Numbered from the stretch's first letter, positions 1 through 9,392 are shown. The stretch is 64,000 bases of DNA from JASHPR01 sp963833885 (GCA_963833885.1 CAWHZU010000002.1:1-64000); one strand, 5' to 3'. Translations and numbers: made by a program. The notes: generated from the sequence alone by a model not told the origin.

Positions 1-293
1 GGGGCACGGTCCGGGAGGACTACAACGGAGCCGGTCTCGGCGCCTCGCACCAGACCGGCTGGACCGGACTGATCGCCGACGTAATCAGGCGCCGCCACGG
101 CGCGCTGCCCAGCACCGGCGAGGTTCTGGCCGACATGGGCGCCAGAACCCCGAGGGCCCCGAGCGCCCCGAGCGCCGCCCCGGGCGCGCCCAGGCCAATG
201 AGTCAGGGCCCGCGGTTGCCTGTCTCGACGGGCTCCCCGCCGGATGCGTACGTCCGGCCGGGGAGCGCCACATCCGCTAGGCGTTTTCGGTGA
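1..293 (+). CDS. glycoside hydrolase (GH63/MGH1-like), C-terminal fragment
   Basis: The 3' end of a gene that enters from the left edge, read in the frame beginning at base 3; 96 codons remain before TGA at 291-293. The stretch DYNGAGLGASHQTGW followed by TGLIADVI is the closing segment usually seen in (alpha/alpha)6-barrel glycosidases of the GH63 / mannosylglycerate-hydrolase-like group. About 55 Pro/Ala/Ser-rich residues follow with no recognisable fold, so the catalytic barrel must lie outside the window. The 3' end overlaps the convergent small membrane-protein gene by 17 bases. The family assignment rests on this one conserved segment; substrate cannot be inferred. Confidence 0.7.
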   Translation, partial: GTVREDYNGAGLGASHQTGWTGLIADVIRRRHGALPSTGEVLADMGARTPRAPSAPSAAPGAPRPMSQGPRLPVSTGSPPDAYVRPGSATSARRFR

Positions 294-621
294 CCTGCTG
301 GGCGCCGTGCTGACCGCACGTGCCGCCCGCTGTGTGGTTTTCCTGCGCCGCCATGAGCAGCGGGACAACCGTGATGACGTCATCGCGGCCCTGCTTGGCG
401 CCGGCCGCCCAGGTCTCTGCGTCTCTTGCGAGCTGCGCCGCGTGGCTACGCGCCCGCGCCGCTTCGTCCTTCCAGTGCTGGATTTCCCTGCGCGCCAACT
501 GGTCGATCCGGGCGATGTCGTCCCGGAGCCTAGAGTTTTGCGCGGAGATGAAGAACATCGTGCATCCCCAGGCGATGACGGCGGCCATGATCATCAATGT
601 GGCAACCGTGAGGCCGTTCAC
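277..621 (-). CDS. small membrane protein with coiled-coil segment
   Basis: A 114-residue protein of unknown function. An N-terminal hydrophobic helix (about residues 5-25) is followed by a charged heptad-like helix (about 28-75, rich in Arg, Asp, Glu, Ala and Gln) and a polar tail. This looks like a single-pass anchor holding a cytoplasmic or extracytoplasmic coiled coil. The gene converges on the glycosidase tail and overlaps it by 17 bases. No family is recognised. Coding status is supported by the clean TM plus amphipathic-helix organisation, which the overlapping frames lack. Confidence 0.5.
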   Translation of the reverse strand: MNGLTVATLMIMAAVIAWGCTMFFISAQNSRLRDDIARIDQLARREIQHWKDEAARARSHAAQLARDAETWAAGAKQGRDDVITVVPLLMAAQENHTAGGTCGQHGAQQVTENA

Positions 622-1219
622 GGTCCCACCTCGCTCGCTCGGATCGCGGATACTGCTCCGTCCGTCTGTGCAATCCCGCAGCTAGAACGGCTGATCGGGC
701 TCTTGCATTGGCTGCGAGCCGGGGTAATGTGAGAAGTCACGACTGACTCCGTTCCGTAGTCGATTCGGGTGGAGATTGGTTTGCCTGGGCTGGCGGTGGC
801 CTCCGCTGGCCCAGCGCCGTATCTGGGGTCGATGTTGCCGTTCGGCTTCCGGCTGCCCCGGGGGAGATCGTGAGCGCCGCGGCGGCGCAATGCGTACCGG
901 CTGCGTGTTCTCGATGGAGCGACGCGCGATTCTTGGCTGCGAGCGAGCGCTGAATGCGAGCCGATCCGGAAGAGGCACGCGGCGGTTCCACGATCTGGAA
1001 CCCCCACCAGCCGATCATGCTAGCCTCCCGGCCCCCCGCCCCACGACAACGATTGGCCTCTCTTCGAGTAGACGGCAAAAACTGGCAAGATCGCAATACC
1101 CGGCGGGAATTGCACCGGGAATTCTCCTTATGGCCTTCTCAAGTCGCCTCTACAGCCTCTACGCTCATACTGAGTCACAGTGGGCTGGGGATCTCGGGCC
1201 CCCAGAAGGAGCCGAGCGG
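622..1219. other. intergenic, no gene recognised
   Basis: 598 bases between divergent genes (the small membrane protein on the left and the XRE regulator on the right). Several frames stay open by GC bias, but none gives a protein-like sequence with a ribosome binding site. A weak -10-like hexamer (CATACT, about 1167) lies upstream of the regulator. I see no RNA gene or repeat here. Confidence 0.5.
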
Positions 1220-2092
1220 GTGGCTGAACACGGCAACCCGAACGTCCGTCGCCGTCGGCTGGCCGCCGAACTGCGTCGGCTCCGCGAGCGTGCCGGTTTC
1301 ATCGGCGAAGAAGTCGCGCGACGCCTCGGGTGGTCCACCTCGAAGATCAGCAGGCTCGAGCGCGGCCAGAGCGGAGTCAAGCGCACAGACCTGCGACGGC
1401 TCCTTGAGCTCTACCGGGTCGACCCGCGGCGCCGGGAGGAACTGCTGGCGCTTGCCGAGGAATCACAGCCCTCCAGCAGGCTCAAGGCGATCAGCGCGCG
1501 CCTGCCAGGTGAACATGCTGAGTTCCTGAACGTCGAAGCCGAGGCCGAATCGGTGTGGAACTGGGAACCGCAGATCGTTCCTGGGCTACTGCAGACAGAG
1601 GACTATGCACGGGCAGTGATGCTCGGCTGGCACTCCATGTTCACCGTGCCGCCGAGCGAAGTCGAACGCCGTGTCGAGGCCCGGCGCCTGCGCCAGCAGG
1701 TTCTGCAGCGGGAACCGCCTCTGCAGCTATCCGTCGTGATGGACGAGTCAGTTCTGCACCGCAAGCTGGGAGAAGCGTCGGTCATGCGGGCGCAGCTTCA
1801 GCACATCGTCGAGGTTTCCCGCCTGCCCAACGTAAGGGTGCGGATCCTTCCGCTGAAGAGTGATCCCCCAGTGACCACCGGGGCTTTTACCTATGTCAAA
1901 TTTCCTCAGCTTCATGACGTTCCGCTCAGCGACATTGTTACATTTGAGCACTTGACTGGAACGGACCAAGTTGAGGACCAGGACGAGACTTTCAAGTACA
2001 GTGTGGCATTCCACGCGCTAGAAGAGAGTTCGCTGGATCTAGAGAGGTCTCGAGATGAACTAGCCAGAATTGCAACGGAGGAGTGGGGCTAA
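1220..2092 (+). CDS. XRE-family transcriptional regulator (HTH_31 + DUF5753)
   Basis: A 290-residue DNA-binding protein. An N-terminal Xre/Cro helix-turn-helix (about residues 8-65, core WSTSKISRLERGQ) is followed by the DUF5753 domain typical of actinomycete regulators (PGLLQTEDYARA, VVMDESVL, and LPLKSDPPVTTGAFTYVKF). Start chosen at GTG 1220 because AGAAGGAG lies 8-9 bases upstream; the frame is open much further 5' but that part is not protein-like. Such genes normally sit beside a small DUF397 gene, and here one lies tail-to-tail 15 bases downstream on the other strand instead of in the usual co-directional order. Family members control morphology or phage/antibiotic functions; the specific role here is unknown. 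Confidence 0.9.
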   Translation: MAEHGNPNVRRRRLAAELRRLRERAGFIGEEVARRLGWSTSKISRLERGQSGVKRTDLRRLLELYRVDPRRREELLALAEESQPSSRLKAISARLPGEHAEFLNVEAEAESVWNWEPQIVPGLLQTEDYARAVMLGWHSMFTVPPSEVERRVEARRLRQQVLQREPPLQLSVVMDESVLHRKLGEASVMRAQLQHIVEVSRLPNVRVRILPLKSDPPVTTGAFTYVKFPQLHDVPLSDIVTFEHLTGTDQVEDQDETFKYSVAFHALEESSLDLERSRDELARIATEEWG

Positions 2093-2107
2093 CCGACAGC
2101 AACGGAA

Positions 2108-2383
2108 TCAGGCAGAATCGAACTCGCCGTTCTTGGCGCCTGCGAGAAAGGCATCCCACTCCGGCCGAGTAAAGATGAGTGCCGGGCCGGATGCCCTATC
2201 TTTGGTGTCCCTGACAGCGACACGGCCATCCTGAAGATGTGAAATTTCGACACAATTTCCGTTGTAGCTGGACGCAGAACTCTTATACCACGAAGCCACG
2301 GCTATCTCGGCAGAGCTGACACCGTGAGATCTGTAGTACGCGCCATATCGTGGGTTAAACGAGACCAGCCTGCCTAGCCACAT
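2108..2383 (-). CDS. DUF397 domain-containing protein
   Basis: A 91-residue protein whose residues 32-88 form the DUF397 domain (WYKSSASSYNGNCVEI, VAVRDTKD, LIFTRPEWDAFL). Members are small partners of XRE/DUF5753 regulators and have been proposed to act with or against them. The ATG at 2383 is preceded by a good ribosome binding site (TGAGGAA, 5 bases away), which supports the unusually long 30-residue N-terminal extension. The gene converges on the XRE regulator. A perfect 16-base palindrome lies about 80 bases upstream of the start. Confidence 0.85.
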   Translation of the reverse strand: MWLGRLVSFNPRYGAYYRSHGVSSAEIAVASWYKSSASSYNGNCVEISHLQDGRVAVRDTKDRASGPALIFTRPEWDAFLAGAKNGEFDSA

Positions 2384-2742
2384 CTATTCCTCAGATCCCG
2401 CCCGGCTTGTCCTCGCAAAACAGGCTGCGTCCTGATGGCCACCGAGCGCTGCTGTCGTTAGAGGTTGTGCAACCTCGGTCGGTAATGGAACGGTCGCCAA
2501 ATCAGCCATGCAAGGTCGACCCGCGGCGCGCGGACCGACGAGCGAGCCAGGTACACGCGAGCACAGTATTACCTTCGGCACGCCCCCGCTGCGATTTTCG
2601 ATCAGTTGAAGCCGTGTCGCCCCAAGCCGTTACATTGGGCCGCCGCAGCTCAACCTAGGCGGCCATGTCCCGACGAAACCCCAGGTCAGGGATAGCTTCC
2701 GCAGCGGTTTGGAGGGAGCCAGATCGCTTGCGACGCATACTG
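2384..2742. other. intergenic upstream of DUF397 gene
   Basis: 359 bases between the DUF397 start and the degenerate 3' end of sixA. It probably holds the DUF397 promoter. Apart from the palindrome at 2461-2476 I see nothing definable; the open frames here are not protein-like. Confidence 0.5.
2461..2476. promoter_or_regulatory. perfect palindrome, possible operator
   Basis: GAGGTTGTGCAACCTC is a perfect inverted repeat (7-base arms, 2-base centre) about 78-93 bases upstream of the DUF397 start codon. It could be a binding site for the adjacent XRE/DUF5753 regulator. This is inference from position and symmetry only. Confidence 0.35.
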
Positions 2743-3300
2743 TCAGCGCCTGCCGTGGTCCGAGTGGAAGTCGCCAGGCACCACGAACTCAGCAAGGTGG
2801 GCCTGCCCAGGGCTCAGCTCGGCCCAATCGCCCGAGAATGAAAGGACTGCGATCGCGGCCGTCGGGTACTTGATGCGAACACTGCCCAGTGCTTCTGCTT
2901 CCGTTATCAGCCGGGTGTTCGCCGGCCAGATCCAAGAGTCAGGCCTCGCATAGCTGGGTCATGGCCGACGATCAGCAAGGTACTGATGTCCGTTGGCGTC
3001 TGGCGCGCTAGATCGAGCACATCCGCGATCGACGCCCCATAGACCCGATCTTCAAAAACAGTCTGCGGATGAGCGCCAAGCCTCTCCTCGGCGCGCTGCC
3101 AGGTCTCGCGGGCGCGCCTGGCAGTGGAGCACAACACCCGATCTGGCACATAGCCAGACTTGCGCAGCCAAGCGACCTGCGGCGGGAGCATCACGGCGGC
3201 CCCGAGGCGCCAGTGGCCGCTCATGATCAGGGACGTCGTCTGGCCAGGCGGACTTCGCGTGCCGCAAGAGGATCAACACCCTGGTAGGGCTACTTGGCAT
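2743..3300 (-). pseudogene. sixA: phosphohistidine phosphatase SixA, two frameshifts
   Basis: Histidine-phosphatase superfamily gene in three reading frames. Frame 1 from ATG 3300 gives the catalytic start VLILLRHAKSAWPD (RHG-type His) up to about 3172; an extra base there moves reading to WLRKSGYVPDRVLCSTARRA and the second active-site segment LLIVGHDPAMRGL. A second shift near 2925-2940 restores a normal C-terminus, IKYPTAAIAVLSFSGDW ... AEFVVPGDF, ending at TGA 2743. All parts of a roughly 170-residue SixA are therefore present but disrupted by two single-base changes. It is either a recent pseudogene or a sequencing artefact; the intact order of motifs favours a very young lesion or error. 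Confidence 0.8.
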
Positions 3301-3551
3301 GGTGCCAGCATTTCAGACCACGGCCTACGAGGTCCTCCAGGCCGCTGCCAGCCTGGCGACTGCGGCGGGATCACGAGGGCTGGGCTGACCTATGGCTACG
3401 AGGCGGGCTAAGGCTGCCACCGACTGAGAATCCACTCGGAAAGCCGACGCAACAACGTGGCTGACGCGGGCTCGTGTGGCCTCACTCTCACAAGAGATCA
3501 CCTTCTGGCGACAGAAGTATGTAGTCAGTGCTCGACGTTAATTTTCATTAG

Positions 3552-4112
3552 TCACCAGCCTGAGCGCGATCCTGTTAACCTAGGCTGCTGCAGGCGTTGT
3601 TTTGCAGTATCACGAATGCGCTTCGTTCGACCGAATTTCGCTAAGCGTAGCAAGCACCTCAGGGGACTCTGCTTCGTCGGAGAGCTTCCGCTGCAGCCAG
3701 TCAGAGAAATATCCAGAGAATCTGGGCTGAGCTGGCCACTCTCCATGATGGACTTGAATTCTGACCATTCCTGAATGCGCCTGAACAGAAGCCCTCGGCT
3801 CTGAGTGATGTCTGAGACAGTCGTCGCCCATGAAACAAAGGACCGGTAGGAATCATACCGATGAGCTTGCCGCTTAACGAATTCAACAGCTGCCGCCTCC
3901 CCCATCGCGTGGTCTGGATCACGGAGAACCAGACTCAGCAGCGTTCGATCGTCAGGCGGTGGCGCCAAGGCAAAGGCCTTGGTGTAGAAGTCATAACGCT
4001 CATGCTCATCGCTTACAAGCGTATCTAGGTCATGGTCAGCCAATCCCGTGTCCGCACTGATTCTCTTAAGATCTTCCGATAGAGTCACGGTTTCGCTTGC
4101 CTTCGATACCAC
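3552..4112 (-). CDS. putative immunity protein for the RHS toxin tip
   Basis: A 186-codon frame that starts inside the last 28 bases of the toxin-tip frame, the usual place for a contact-toxin immunity gene. Residues 1-130 are acidic, alpha-helical and soluble (LLSLVLRDPDHAMGEAAA, QEWSEFKSIMESG). In the last third the main frame turns un-protein-like, while a second frame gives YFSDWLQRKLSDEAESPEVL and LATLSEIRSNEA between about 3720 and 3617, before the first frame resumes with IRDTAKQRL. This implies two compensating single-base shifts, so the real product is probably about the same length. The alpha-helical, repeat-like look would fit an immunity protein, but no family is recognised; the function is inferred from position. 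Confidence 0.5.
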   Translation of the reverse strand: MVSKASETVTLSEDLKRISADTGLADHDLDTLVSDEHERYDFYTKAFALAPPPDDRTLLSLVLRDPDHAMGEAAAVEFVKRQAHRYDSYRSFVSWATTVSDITQSRGLLFRRIQEWSEFKSIMESGQLSPDSLDISLTGCSGSSPTKQSPLRCLLRLAKFGRTKRIRDTAKQRLQQPRLTGSRSGW

Positions 4113-5468
4113 TGCATATATCTCCGTATAGCCTTGCGTATTTCAGGTAGGTGCGCTTGAACGACTTTCGCCTGCTTTGGAGTTAGCTCTGGATCTCCCT
4201 CCAACGGTTTCCCATTTTGTCCGATTCTCGTCTCGGGGCCGCCGCCTTCTATATGAGCATGGGGCGGCGCGTGATCGTTGGAGTAGATTTTCGCCTGAAC
4301 ACCTCGGTCGTCAAATATTTTACCTACTGGGCTATCGGGATTAGCCGGGCTTCCTTTCTCGTAGGCCATCAGACCGAGTGGGTCGGTCATGGTCGTTGGG
4401 TTGGGCAGGTAGGCGTGCGGGTTGGAAGCCGGCGCCAGGCCGAGGGGGTCGGGGGTTAGGTAGGCGCCGGTGAGTGGGGTCGTAGTAGCGGTGGTTGTTG
4501 TAGTGCAGGCCGGTTTCGGGGTCGGCGTACTGGCCCGGGAAACGCAGGGGGGTCGAGGCTCCGCCGGTTACCCAGGTGGTTGTGCCCCACAGCGTGTGCA
4601 GCTGATGGCCGGCCAGGTCCCCGCCGGGGCCGATGAGCTCGGACGGCGTGCCGATCAGGTCGGTGATGATCGCGTAGAACCGCTGGTCGACCTCGGCCTG
4701 TGGGGCATCGCGCGAGCCCGGTGCGTTCGGTCTGGGTCAGCGGAGTGAAGGAGCCGGGCTCGTAGTCCCAGGTGGTGGTGCGCGGCGGCTCGCCGGGACG
4801 CTGGCTAGCCTGCTCGATCAGGACCGGGCCGTCCCAGGTGAAGGCGGTGGTCTCGAGCAGGGTGGTGCCGTCCTCGGCGTAGTGCTCCTTGGCGATGCGG
4901 CGGCCGATCGGGTCGTAGCGGTACCGCCAGTGGTGACCGTCCGGGGTGACGACCTCGGTGAGGCGGTCCTCGGCGTCCCAGGTGTAGGCCCAGGTCCTGA
5001 CCTTGCCAGACAGGCTCTTGGCTCGGCGAGTCGTGATGCGGCCCTGCCCGTCGTGGGTGTAGCTGTAGTGCCCGGCGTGGCGGATCAGCGTTCCCGAGTA
5101 GCCAAGGCGTTCCAGCAGACGTCACCCCCGGCAGCCGGGACGCTTGCGCCGGTGAGGTTGCCCGTGGCGTCGTACCGGTAGCGCTCGGTCCATGCCTGAC
5201 CGTGGACGGCGGTGATCCGTCCGACCGGGTCCATCTCGAATCGCCGGTCGCCGGTCAGGTGGTCTGCGATCGCGAGCACGTCGCTCGCCTGGCTGTAGGT
5301 ATAGGCGCGGTACTGGACTGGCCCGCCCGGCTGGGCCTGCCCGGCGGTGTTCCATACCGACTGGGCGGTCAGCCGGTGGTCAGCGTCCCAGCGCTGGGTG
5401 AGCGTGGCCGCGTCGCCGATGCGACGCCGGATCTCGCGCCCGGCGCTGTCGTGGTCGAAGCGAGCATG
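4085..5468 (-). pseudogene. RHS core C-terminal part and toxin tip, broken by frameshifts
   Basis: Continuation of the upstream RHS gene in shifted frames. After the long frame is lost near 5460-5466, normal RHS/YD text continues in another frame (LTGDRRFEMDPVGRITAV, RYRYDATGNLTG), shifts near 5119-5128 (a CCCCC run), continues with HAGHYSYTHDGQGRITT and YDPIGRRIAKEHY, shifts near 4705-4715, gives LRFPGQYADPETGLHYNNHR and then near 4468-4478 shifts once more to YLTPDPLGLAPA and the pre-toxin motif DPLGL. The last 85 residues (4085-4339) form the variable tip with NDHAPPHAHIEGGGPETRIG and NGKPLEGDPELT, a DUF4160-like tail found at the end of many RHS/WapA proteins. With four corrections it would be one protein of about 1,490 residues with the upstream frame. 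Confidence 0.75.
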
Positions 5469-8400
5469 TGCCCGCCGGTGCGCAGTGAGTGCGGACGCCC
5501 GGCCGGGTCGAAGGCCCAGGCGCTGTCCACACCCGGCCGGGGTCGGCGGCGCACACGCTGCCCGGCCATGTCGTAGCTGCTGATCAGCGGCTGGCCGTTG
5601 CAGGTCTCGCTCAGGACCCTGCCGAGCGGGTCGTAGGTGTACTCCAGCGTGGCGTCGGCGTTGACGGCGCGCAGCAGCCGCCCGGCCGGGTCGTAGGCGA
5701 ACGTGGTCTGGCCAGCATCGGCGCGCTGTTCGGTAACGTTGCCTGCCACGTCGCGACGGTAGTGAACGGTCTGCCCGGCGCCGTTCGTGCGCGCCGCCAG
5801 GCGCCCGGCTGCGTCGCGCTCATAGCGCAGCGTCCGGCCGTTGAAGTCGGTCTCCGATATCAGCCGCCCGGCCGCGTCGTACTCGTACTGCCAGGTAAGG
5901 CCGTCGGGGTTGATGACGGTGGTCAGGCGGATCTCGGTGTCGTACCGGAACTCCATGCGGGCCCCGTCGGGTCCGGTCTGGGCCGCGGGCAGGTCGAGGT
6001 GGCTGTACTCGGTACGGGTGACCCGCCCGTCGGCGTCGGTGTACTCAGTCAGGTTGCCTTCACCGTCGTAGGTCCACAGCTCGGTGCCGCCCGTTGCGGA
6101 GGTGCGCCAGGCCAGCTTGCCTTCGATCGTCCAGCCGAGCCGGGTCACGCCGCCGACCGGGTCCGTCACGCACACGACCCGGCCGAACGCGTCACGTTCA
6201 AGGCGGGTAACTCCACCCGCCGGGTCGGTGACGACAGCAGGAAGGCCCGCCTCGTCGCATTCAACCTGGGTCACAGCGCCGAGCGGGTCGATCATCGCGG
6301 TCAGGCCTCCACGCTCGTCATGCTCGTAGCGCGTCACTCCCCCGGCCGGATCGTTCTCGCTGATCCGGTTGCCTCTCGGGTCGTAGGCGTACCGCCACAG
6401 CGCCCCGTCCGGGCCGGTGACGGTGACCGGCTGGCTCCACTGGTCGTGCTCAATGGTGCTGCTGGAGCCGTCCGGGTAATGCACGGCCTGCAGGTTGCCC
6501 AGGACGTCGTATTCGTACCCGGTGGTGGCGCCGAGCGGGTCGGTCCGCCTCGTCAGCCGACCATGCCGATCCCATTGCGACAGCGTCGTGTTGCCGAGCG
6601 GATCGGTTTCGGAGATCACCCGGCCGCACTCGTTCGCCGCGTACCTGGACACGTTTCCGGCGGCATTGGTAACCGTGGTGATCCGGCGCTCGGTGTCGTA
6701 GGCAAACGTCCCGGACATGAACCCATCCGGCCCCGCCGCCCATTCGACCCGGCCATCGACGTCGTAGCCGTAGCGGTAGGTCACGTCGTTGCGGTCGCGC
6801 CACGAGGTCATCCGCCCGGCGTCGTCGTAGGTGAACCGGAGCGGCAGCCCGGACGAGTTGAACACCTCGGTCAGATGACCGCCCGAGTACTCGTAGCGAA
6901 CCAGCTCGACCTCGCCGCCGTCGTCCGCCGCCCCGACGAGATAGAGGCCACGGATGCGACCTTCGTCGCTGGTGTCGATGCGGATCCGGTATCCGCCCGA
7001 GTGCAGCATCCCCGACGGACGGCCGTCGTCGGTGTAGATGAACAGCAGCCGTTGCCCAGCGCGGTTCCCGATCCAGCTGATCGGCCAGATACCCGACGTC
7101 GCATGGATTTCGAACACCAGGACCTGGCCGGACGCGGGGTCAGCGATCAGGTAGCCGCCGGACTCGGTTCGCCGCAACGGCCATCGCGACCCGGCGCGAG
7201 GCCAGGCGATCCCGCCGACCGTGTCCGGGTGCGGGTAGTGCAGCTTCATTCCGTCGGCTGCTATGAACGTCACGCCCTGCGGGGTCACCTCCAGCCGCTG
7301 ATCCAGGCTCGACGCCCACGACGGGCCGAACCATTGGCCGATCCGGTAGGACGAGATGTGGGTGCGCTCGACCATCAGCGGCAGCAGGCCGGGAAGCGCC
7401 AGGTCCGTCTGGGACAGCAGCACCTCCCCGGTTGCCACGTCCACCGGATCGCGGCTAAATACCCGCTGCAGAAGCGAGGTCGAGTCGGGATCGTCACCGC
7501 CCTCCTCCAGCAGCAGCAGGTTGAAGGTCAGATTCCCGCCCGCGTTGAACGGGTCGCTCCGCCAGCCCGTGCCGAGCACCGAGTTGATGAGCACCGACGG
7601 GTGCAGGCTCATGTCGACGAGCTCGGCCTGCAACGCGTCCAGGCCGGTCAGGTACTCGCCGGGATGCAGCACGTTGTACGGGTCCATCGGGTTGGCCGAA
7701 CGGAGGAAGTCCAGGAACCCGGACGCCCCGCTGAGAAACCCGCCAGCGAAATGGGTCGCCCCGAGATTGCCGACGTTCCAGCCGTCGGACAGATCGTCGC
7801 GGAGCTGAGACAGGAACGACGGCGTCGCGGGCGCAAGGTCGGTCGCCCGGGCGAGCGTCGTCTGCGCCTGGTCCGCGGCGGCGTCGCGCCGGGCCCGGGC
7901 GGCCGACAGCACGCTCTGCGCGTCGGCGCGGTCGCTGGCTCCTGGATCGACGAACGGGCCGGGCTGGACCGGCCGCGTGCCCGGGTTCTTGCCCGCCTGT
8001 AACGCGGCGTTGTAGGCGGCCGCCTTGGTGTTGTAGCCCGACACCGCCGAGCTGTACGCGGCCTCGGCGTGCGCGGTCGCCTGCTGGCCCCTGCCGTAAA
8101 GGGTGATCGCGTCCCGGGCCTGGTCTTGCGCCCAGGTCAGCGTGTGGGCGTAGTCCTCGAGCGCCGCGGAGGATTCGCCGCACGCCGTGCCAGCGTCCGA
8201 CCATCGTTTCGGCTCCGGAGCGTACTTCGCCCGGAAGGCGTCCGCCGCCACGCCCTGCCAGTGCTCGACATTGACGCCTGCCAGTCCGGTGGACACCTCC
8301 CCGAACGCGGCAGAAAACGCCTTCAGTCTGGTCGCCGCGTCGCCGACCTGCTGCGCGTCACCGTGGATCAGCTGGGTCGGATCGCCGGTCTGCCCTAACT

Positions 8401-8569
8401 GCAGTTCCGGCTGGGCACCGCCGATGAACGAGCTCACCCGGCTGTCGAACCCATCGATGTCGTTCGCCAGCCCGGTCGCCCCCACGTCCCGCAGCGCCGA
8501 CGCGACCCCCTGCGACGGGGCCGTGAGGACATCAGCTGCGACGTGCCGCACCGAACTCCACCAATTCAT
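5369..8569 (-). CDS. RHS repeat protein (WXG-like leader, DUF6531, YD repeats)
   Basis: The longest intact frame (1066 codons) of a polymorphic-toxin delivery protein. Residues 1-200 are helical with a WXG-like turn (HWQGVAADAFRAKY), suggesting export by an ESX/type VII system. A DUF6531 entry segment follows (DPVDVATGEVLLSQTDLALPG), then about 25 YD/RHS repeats of the form YDxxGRL and GxxTRYEYD that fold into a toxin-enclosing shell. The last 25 residues (STTTAPGARSG onward) are out of frame: the RHS text continues in another frame to the left, so this product lacks the end of the shell and the toxin tip. The ESX-like gene lies 64 bases upstream and probably shares its transcript. Confidence 0.85.
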   Translation of the reverse strand: MNWWSSVRHVAADVLTAPSQGVASALRDVGATGLANDIDGFDSRVSSFIGGAQPELQLGQTGDPTQLIHGDAQQVGDAATRLKAFSAAFGEVSTGLAGVNVEHWQGVAADAFRAKYAPEPKRWSDAGTACGESSAALEDYAHTLTWAQDQARDAITLYGRGQQATAHAEAAYSSAVSGYNTKAAAYNAALQAGKNPGTRPVQPGPFVDPGASDRADAQSVLSAARARRDAAADQAQTTLARATDLAPATPSFLSQLRDDLSDGWNVGNLGATHFAGGFLSGASGFLDFLRSANPMDPYNVLHPGEYLTGLDALQAELVDMSLHPSVLINSVLGTGWRSDPFNAGGNLTFNLLLLEEGGDDPDSTSLLQRVFSRDPVDVATGEVLLSQTDLALPGLLPLMVERTHISSYRIGQWFGPSWASSLDQRLEVTPQGVTFIAADGMKLHYPHPDTVGGIAWPRAGSRWPLRRTESGGYLIADPASGQVLVFEIHATSGIWPISWIGNRAGQRLLFIYTDDGRPSGMLHSGGYRIRIDTSDEGRIRGLYLVGAADDGGEVELVRYEYSGGHLTEVFNSSGLPLRFTYDDAGRMTSWRDRNDVTYRYGYDVDGRVEWAAGPDGFMSGTFAYDTERRITTVTNAAGNVSRYAANECGRVISETDPLGNTTLSQWDRHGRLTRRTDPLGATTGYEYDVLGNLQAVHYPDGSSSTIEHDQWSQPVTVTGPDGALWRYAYDPRGNRISENDPAGGVTRYEHDERGGLTAMIDPLGAVTQVECDEAGLPAVVTDPAGGVTRLERDAFGRVVCVTDPVGGVTRLGWTIEGKLAWRTSATGGTELWTYDGEGNLTEYTDADGRVTRTEYSHLDLPAAQTGPDGARMEFRYDTEIRLTTVINPDGLTWQYEYDAAGRLISETDFNGRTLRYERDAAGRLAARTNGAGQTVHYRRDVAGNVTEQRADAGQTTFAYDPAGRLLRAVNADATLEYTYDPLGRVLSETCNGQPLISSYDMAGQRVRRRPRPGVDSAWAFDPAGRPHSLRTGGHMLASTTTAPGARSGVASATRPRSPSAGTLTTG

Positions 8570-8633
8570 CGCCGTAACCTCCCCGTCTGACCCTGCGCTC
8601 CCGGCCCTGTCCGTGCCGGTTCAGCACAGATGC

Positions 8634-9164
8634 TTATCGGGCGGTCTTCGCTGCCTGAAGCCACCACGGGCCGCCCTTGATGTCCTTGACCTCGCTGGAG
8701 TTGATCTGGTCCATTTCCTGCCGTTCCTGCGACGTCAGGGTCATCGATGGCTTCCACGCCGAGAAGATCTGGCCGTAGGACTCGTTTTCCACCTGCTGGC
8801 TGGACAGATGCGGGTCACCCCACGCCGCGTTGACCGCCACCTTGATGACGCCCGACAGGTAGCTCTCGGTGTCCGCATACACCCCGGCGGCCAGCCCTAA
8901 GCGCTGCGCGAACTGGTTCCCGTCCTGCACCAGCGTGCGGACACCCCACGACCACCGGCCGGTGAATCCCGAGAACGCGCTCATCAGCGAGGGAACCCCG
9001 AGGCCTTCCGCGTCCATGTCCAGCAGGGCGAACCCGCGGCCCTCCTCGCCGGTCTCCACGATCCCCAGGTCCGACAGCTGCGAGATCACCCCGTTGATCC
9101 CCTCGGCAGCCTCAGCGAGCAGGGCATAGTCGACCTCGAATCCCCCGCCAGCGCCACTTGCCAT
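8634..9164 (-). CDS. WXG100/ESX-like partner of the RHS protein
   Basis: A 176-residue helical protein directly upstream of the RHS gene. It starts at ATG 9164 (MASGAGGGFEVDYALL); longer versions add a non-protein-like leader. The first 110 residues resemble WXG100-type proteins, with a tryptophan pair (GRWSWG) at the expected turn and YADTE afterwards, matching the YxxxD/E secretion signal of type VII substrates. The C-terminal 60 residues are polar and end with PWWLQAAKTAR. It probably acts as co-secreted partner or chaperone for the toxin. No T7SS core genes are in the window. Confidence 0.6.
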   Translation of the reverse strand: MASGAGGGFEVDYALLAEAAEGINGVISQLSDLGIVETGEEGRGFALLDMDAEGLGVPSLMSAFSGFTGRWSWGVRTLVQDGNQFAQRLGLAAGVYADTESYLSGVIKVAVNAAWGDPHLSSQQVENESYGQIFSAWKPSMTLTSQERQEMDQINSSEVKDIKGGPWWLQAAKTAR

Positions 9165-9392
9165 AGCGACCACCCGTATCCGCGCAGAAGGCCCCCTGCA
9201 GTGCATTAACGACATTAAACCCTTGGCGGTTCACGGGCGACCCGATCGTGGTCGCCGATGCGGACGGGCGGGCCCGGAGGAAAGGTTAGGCCGGGATACA
9301 GTTGGATGACGGCGATGGGGCTCGCCGAGTGCGCCTTCGTGGCTGATGGCTCCTACTGCCTGGCTAGCGGCCGGCACGCAGGAGGAGGGGCC

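Noticed and set aside
2407..2658. 83-codon plus-strand frame upstream of DUF397
   Set aside because: No ribosome site and no protein-like pattern; lies in a probable promoter region.
5489..8002. 837-codon open frame antisense to the RHS gene
   Set aside because: Arg/Pro/Gly/Val-rich shadow of a GC-rich repeat gene; the minus-strand frame has clear RHS/YD repeats.
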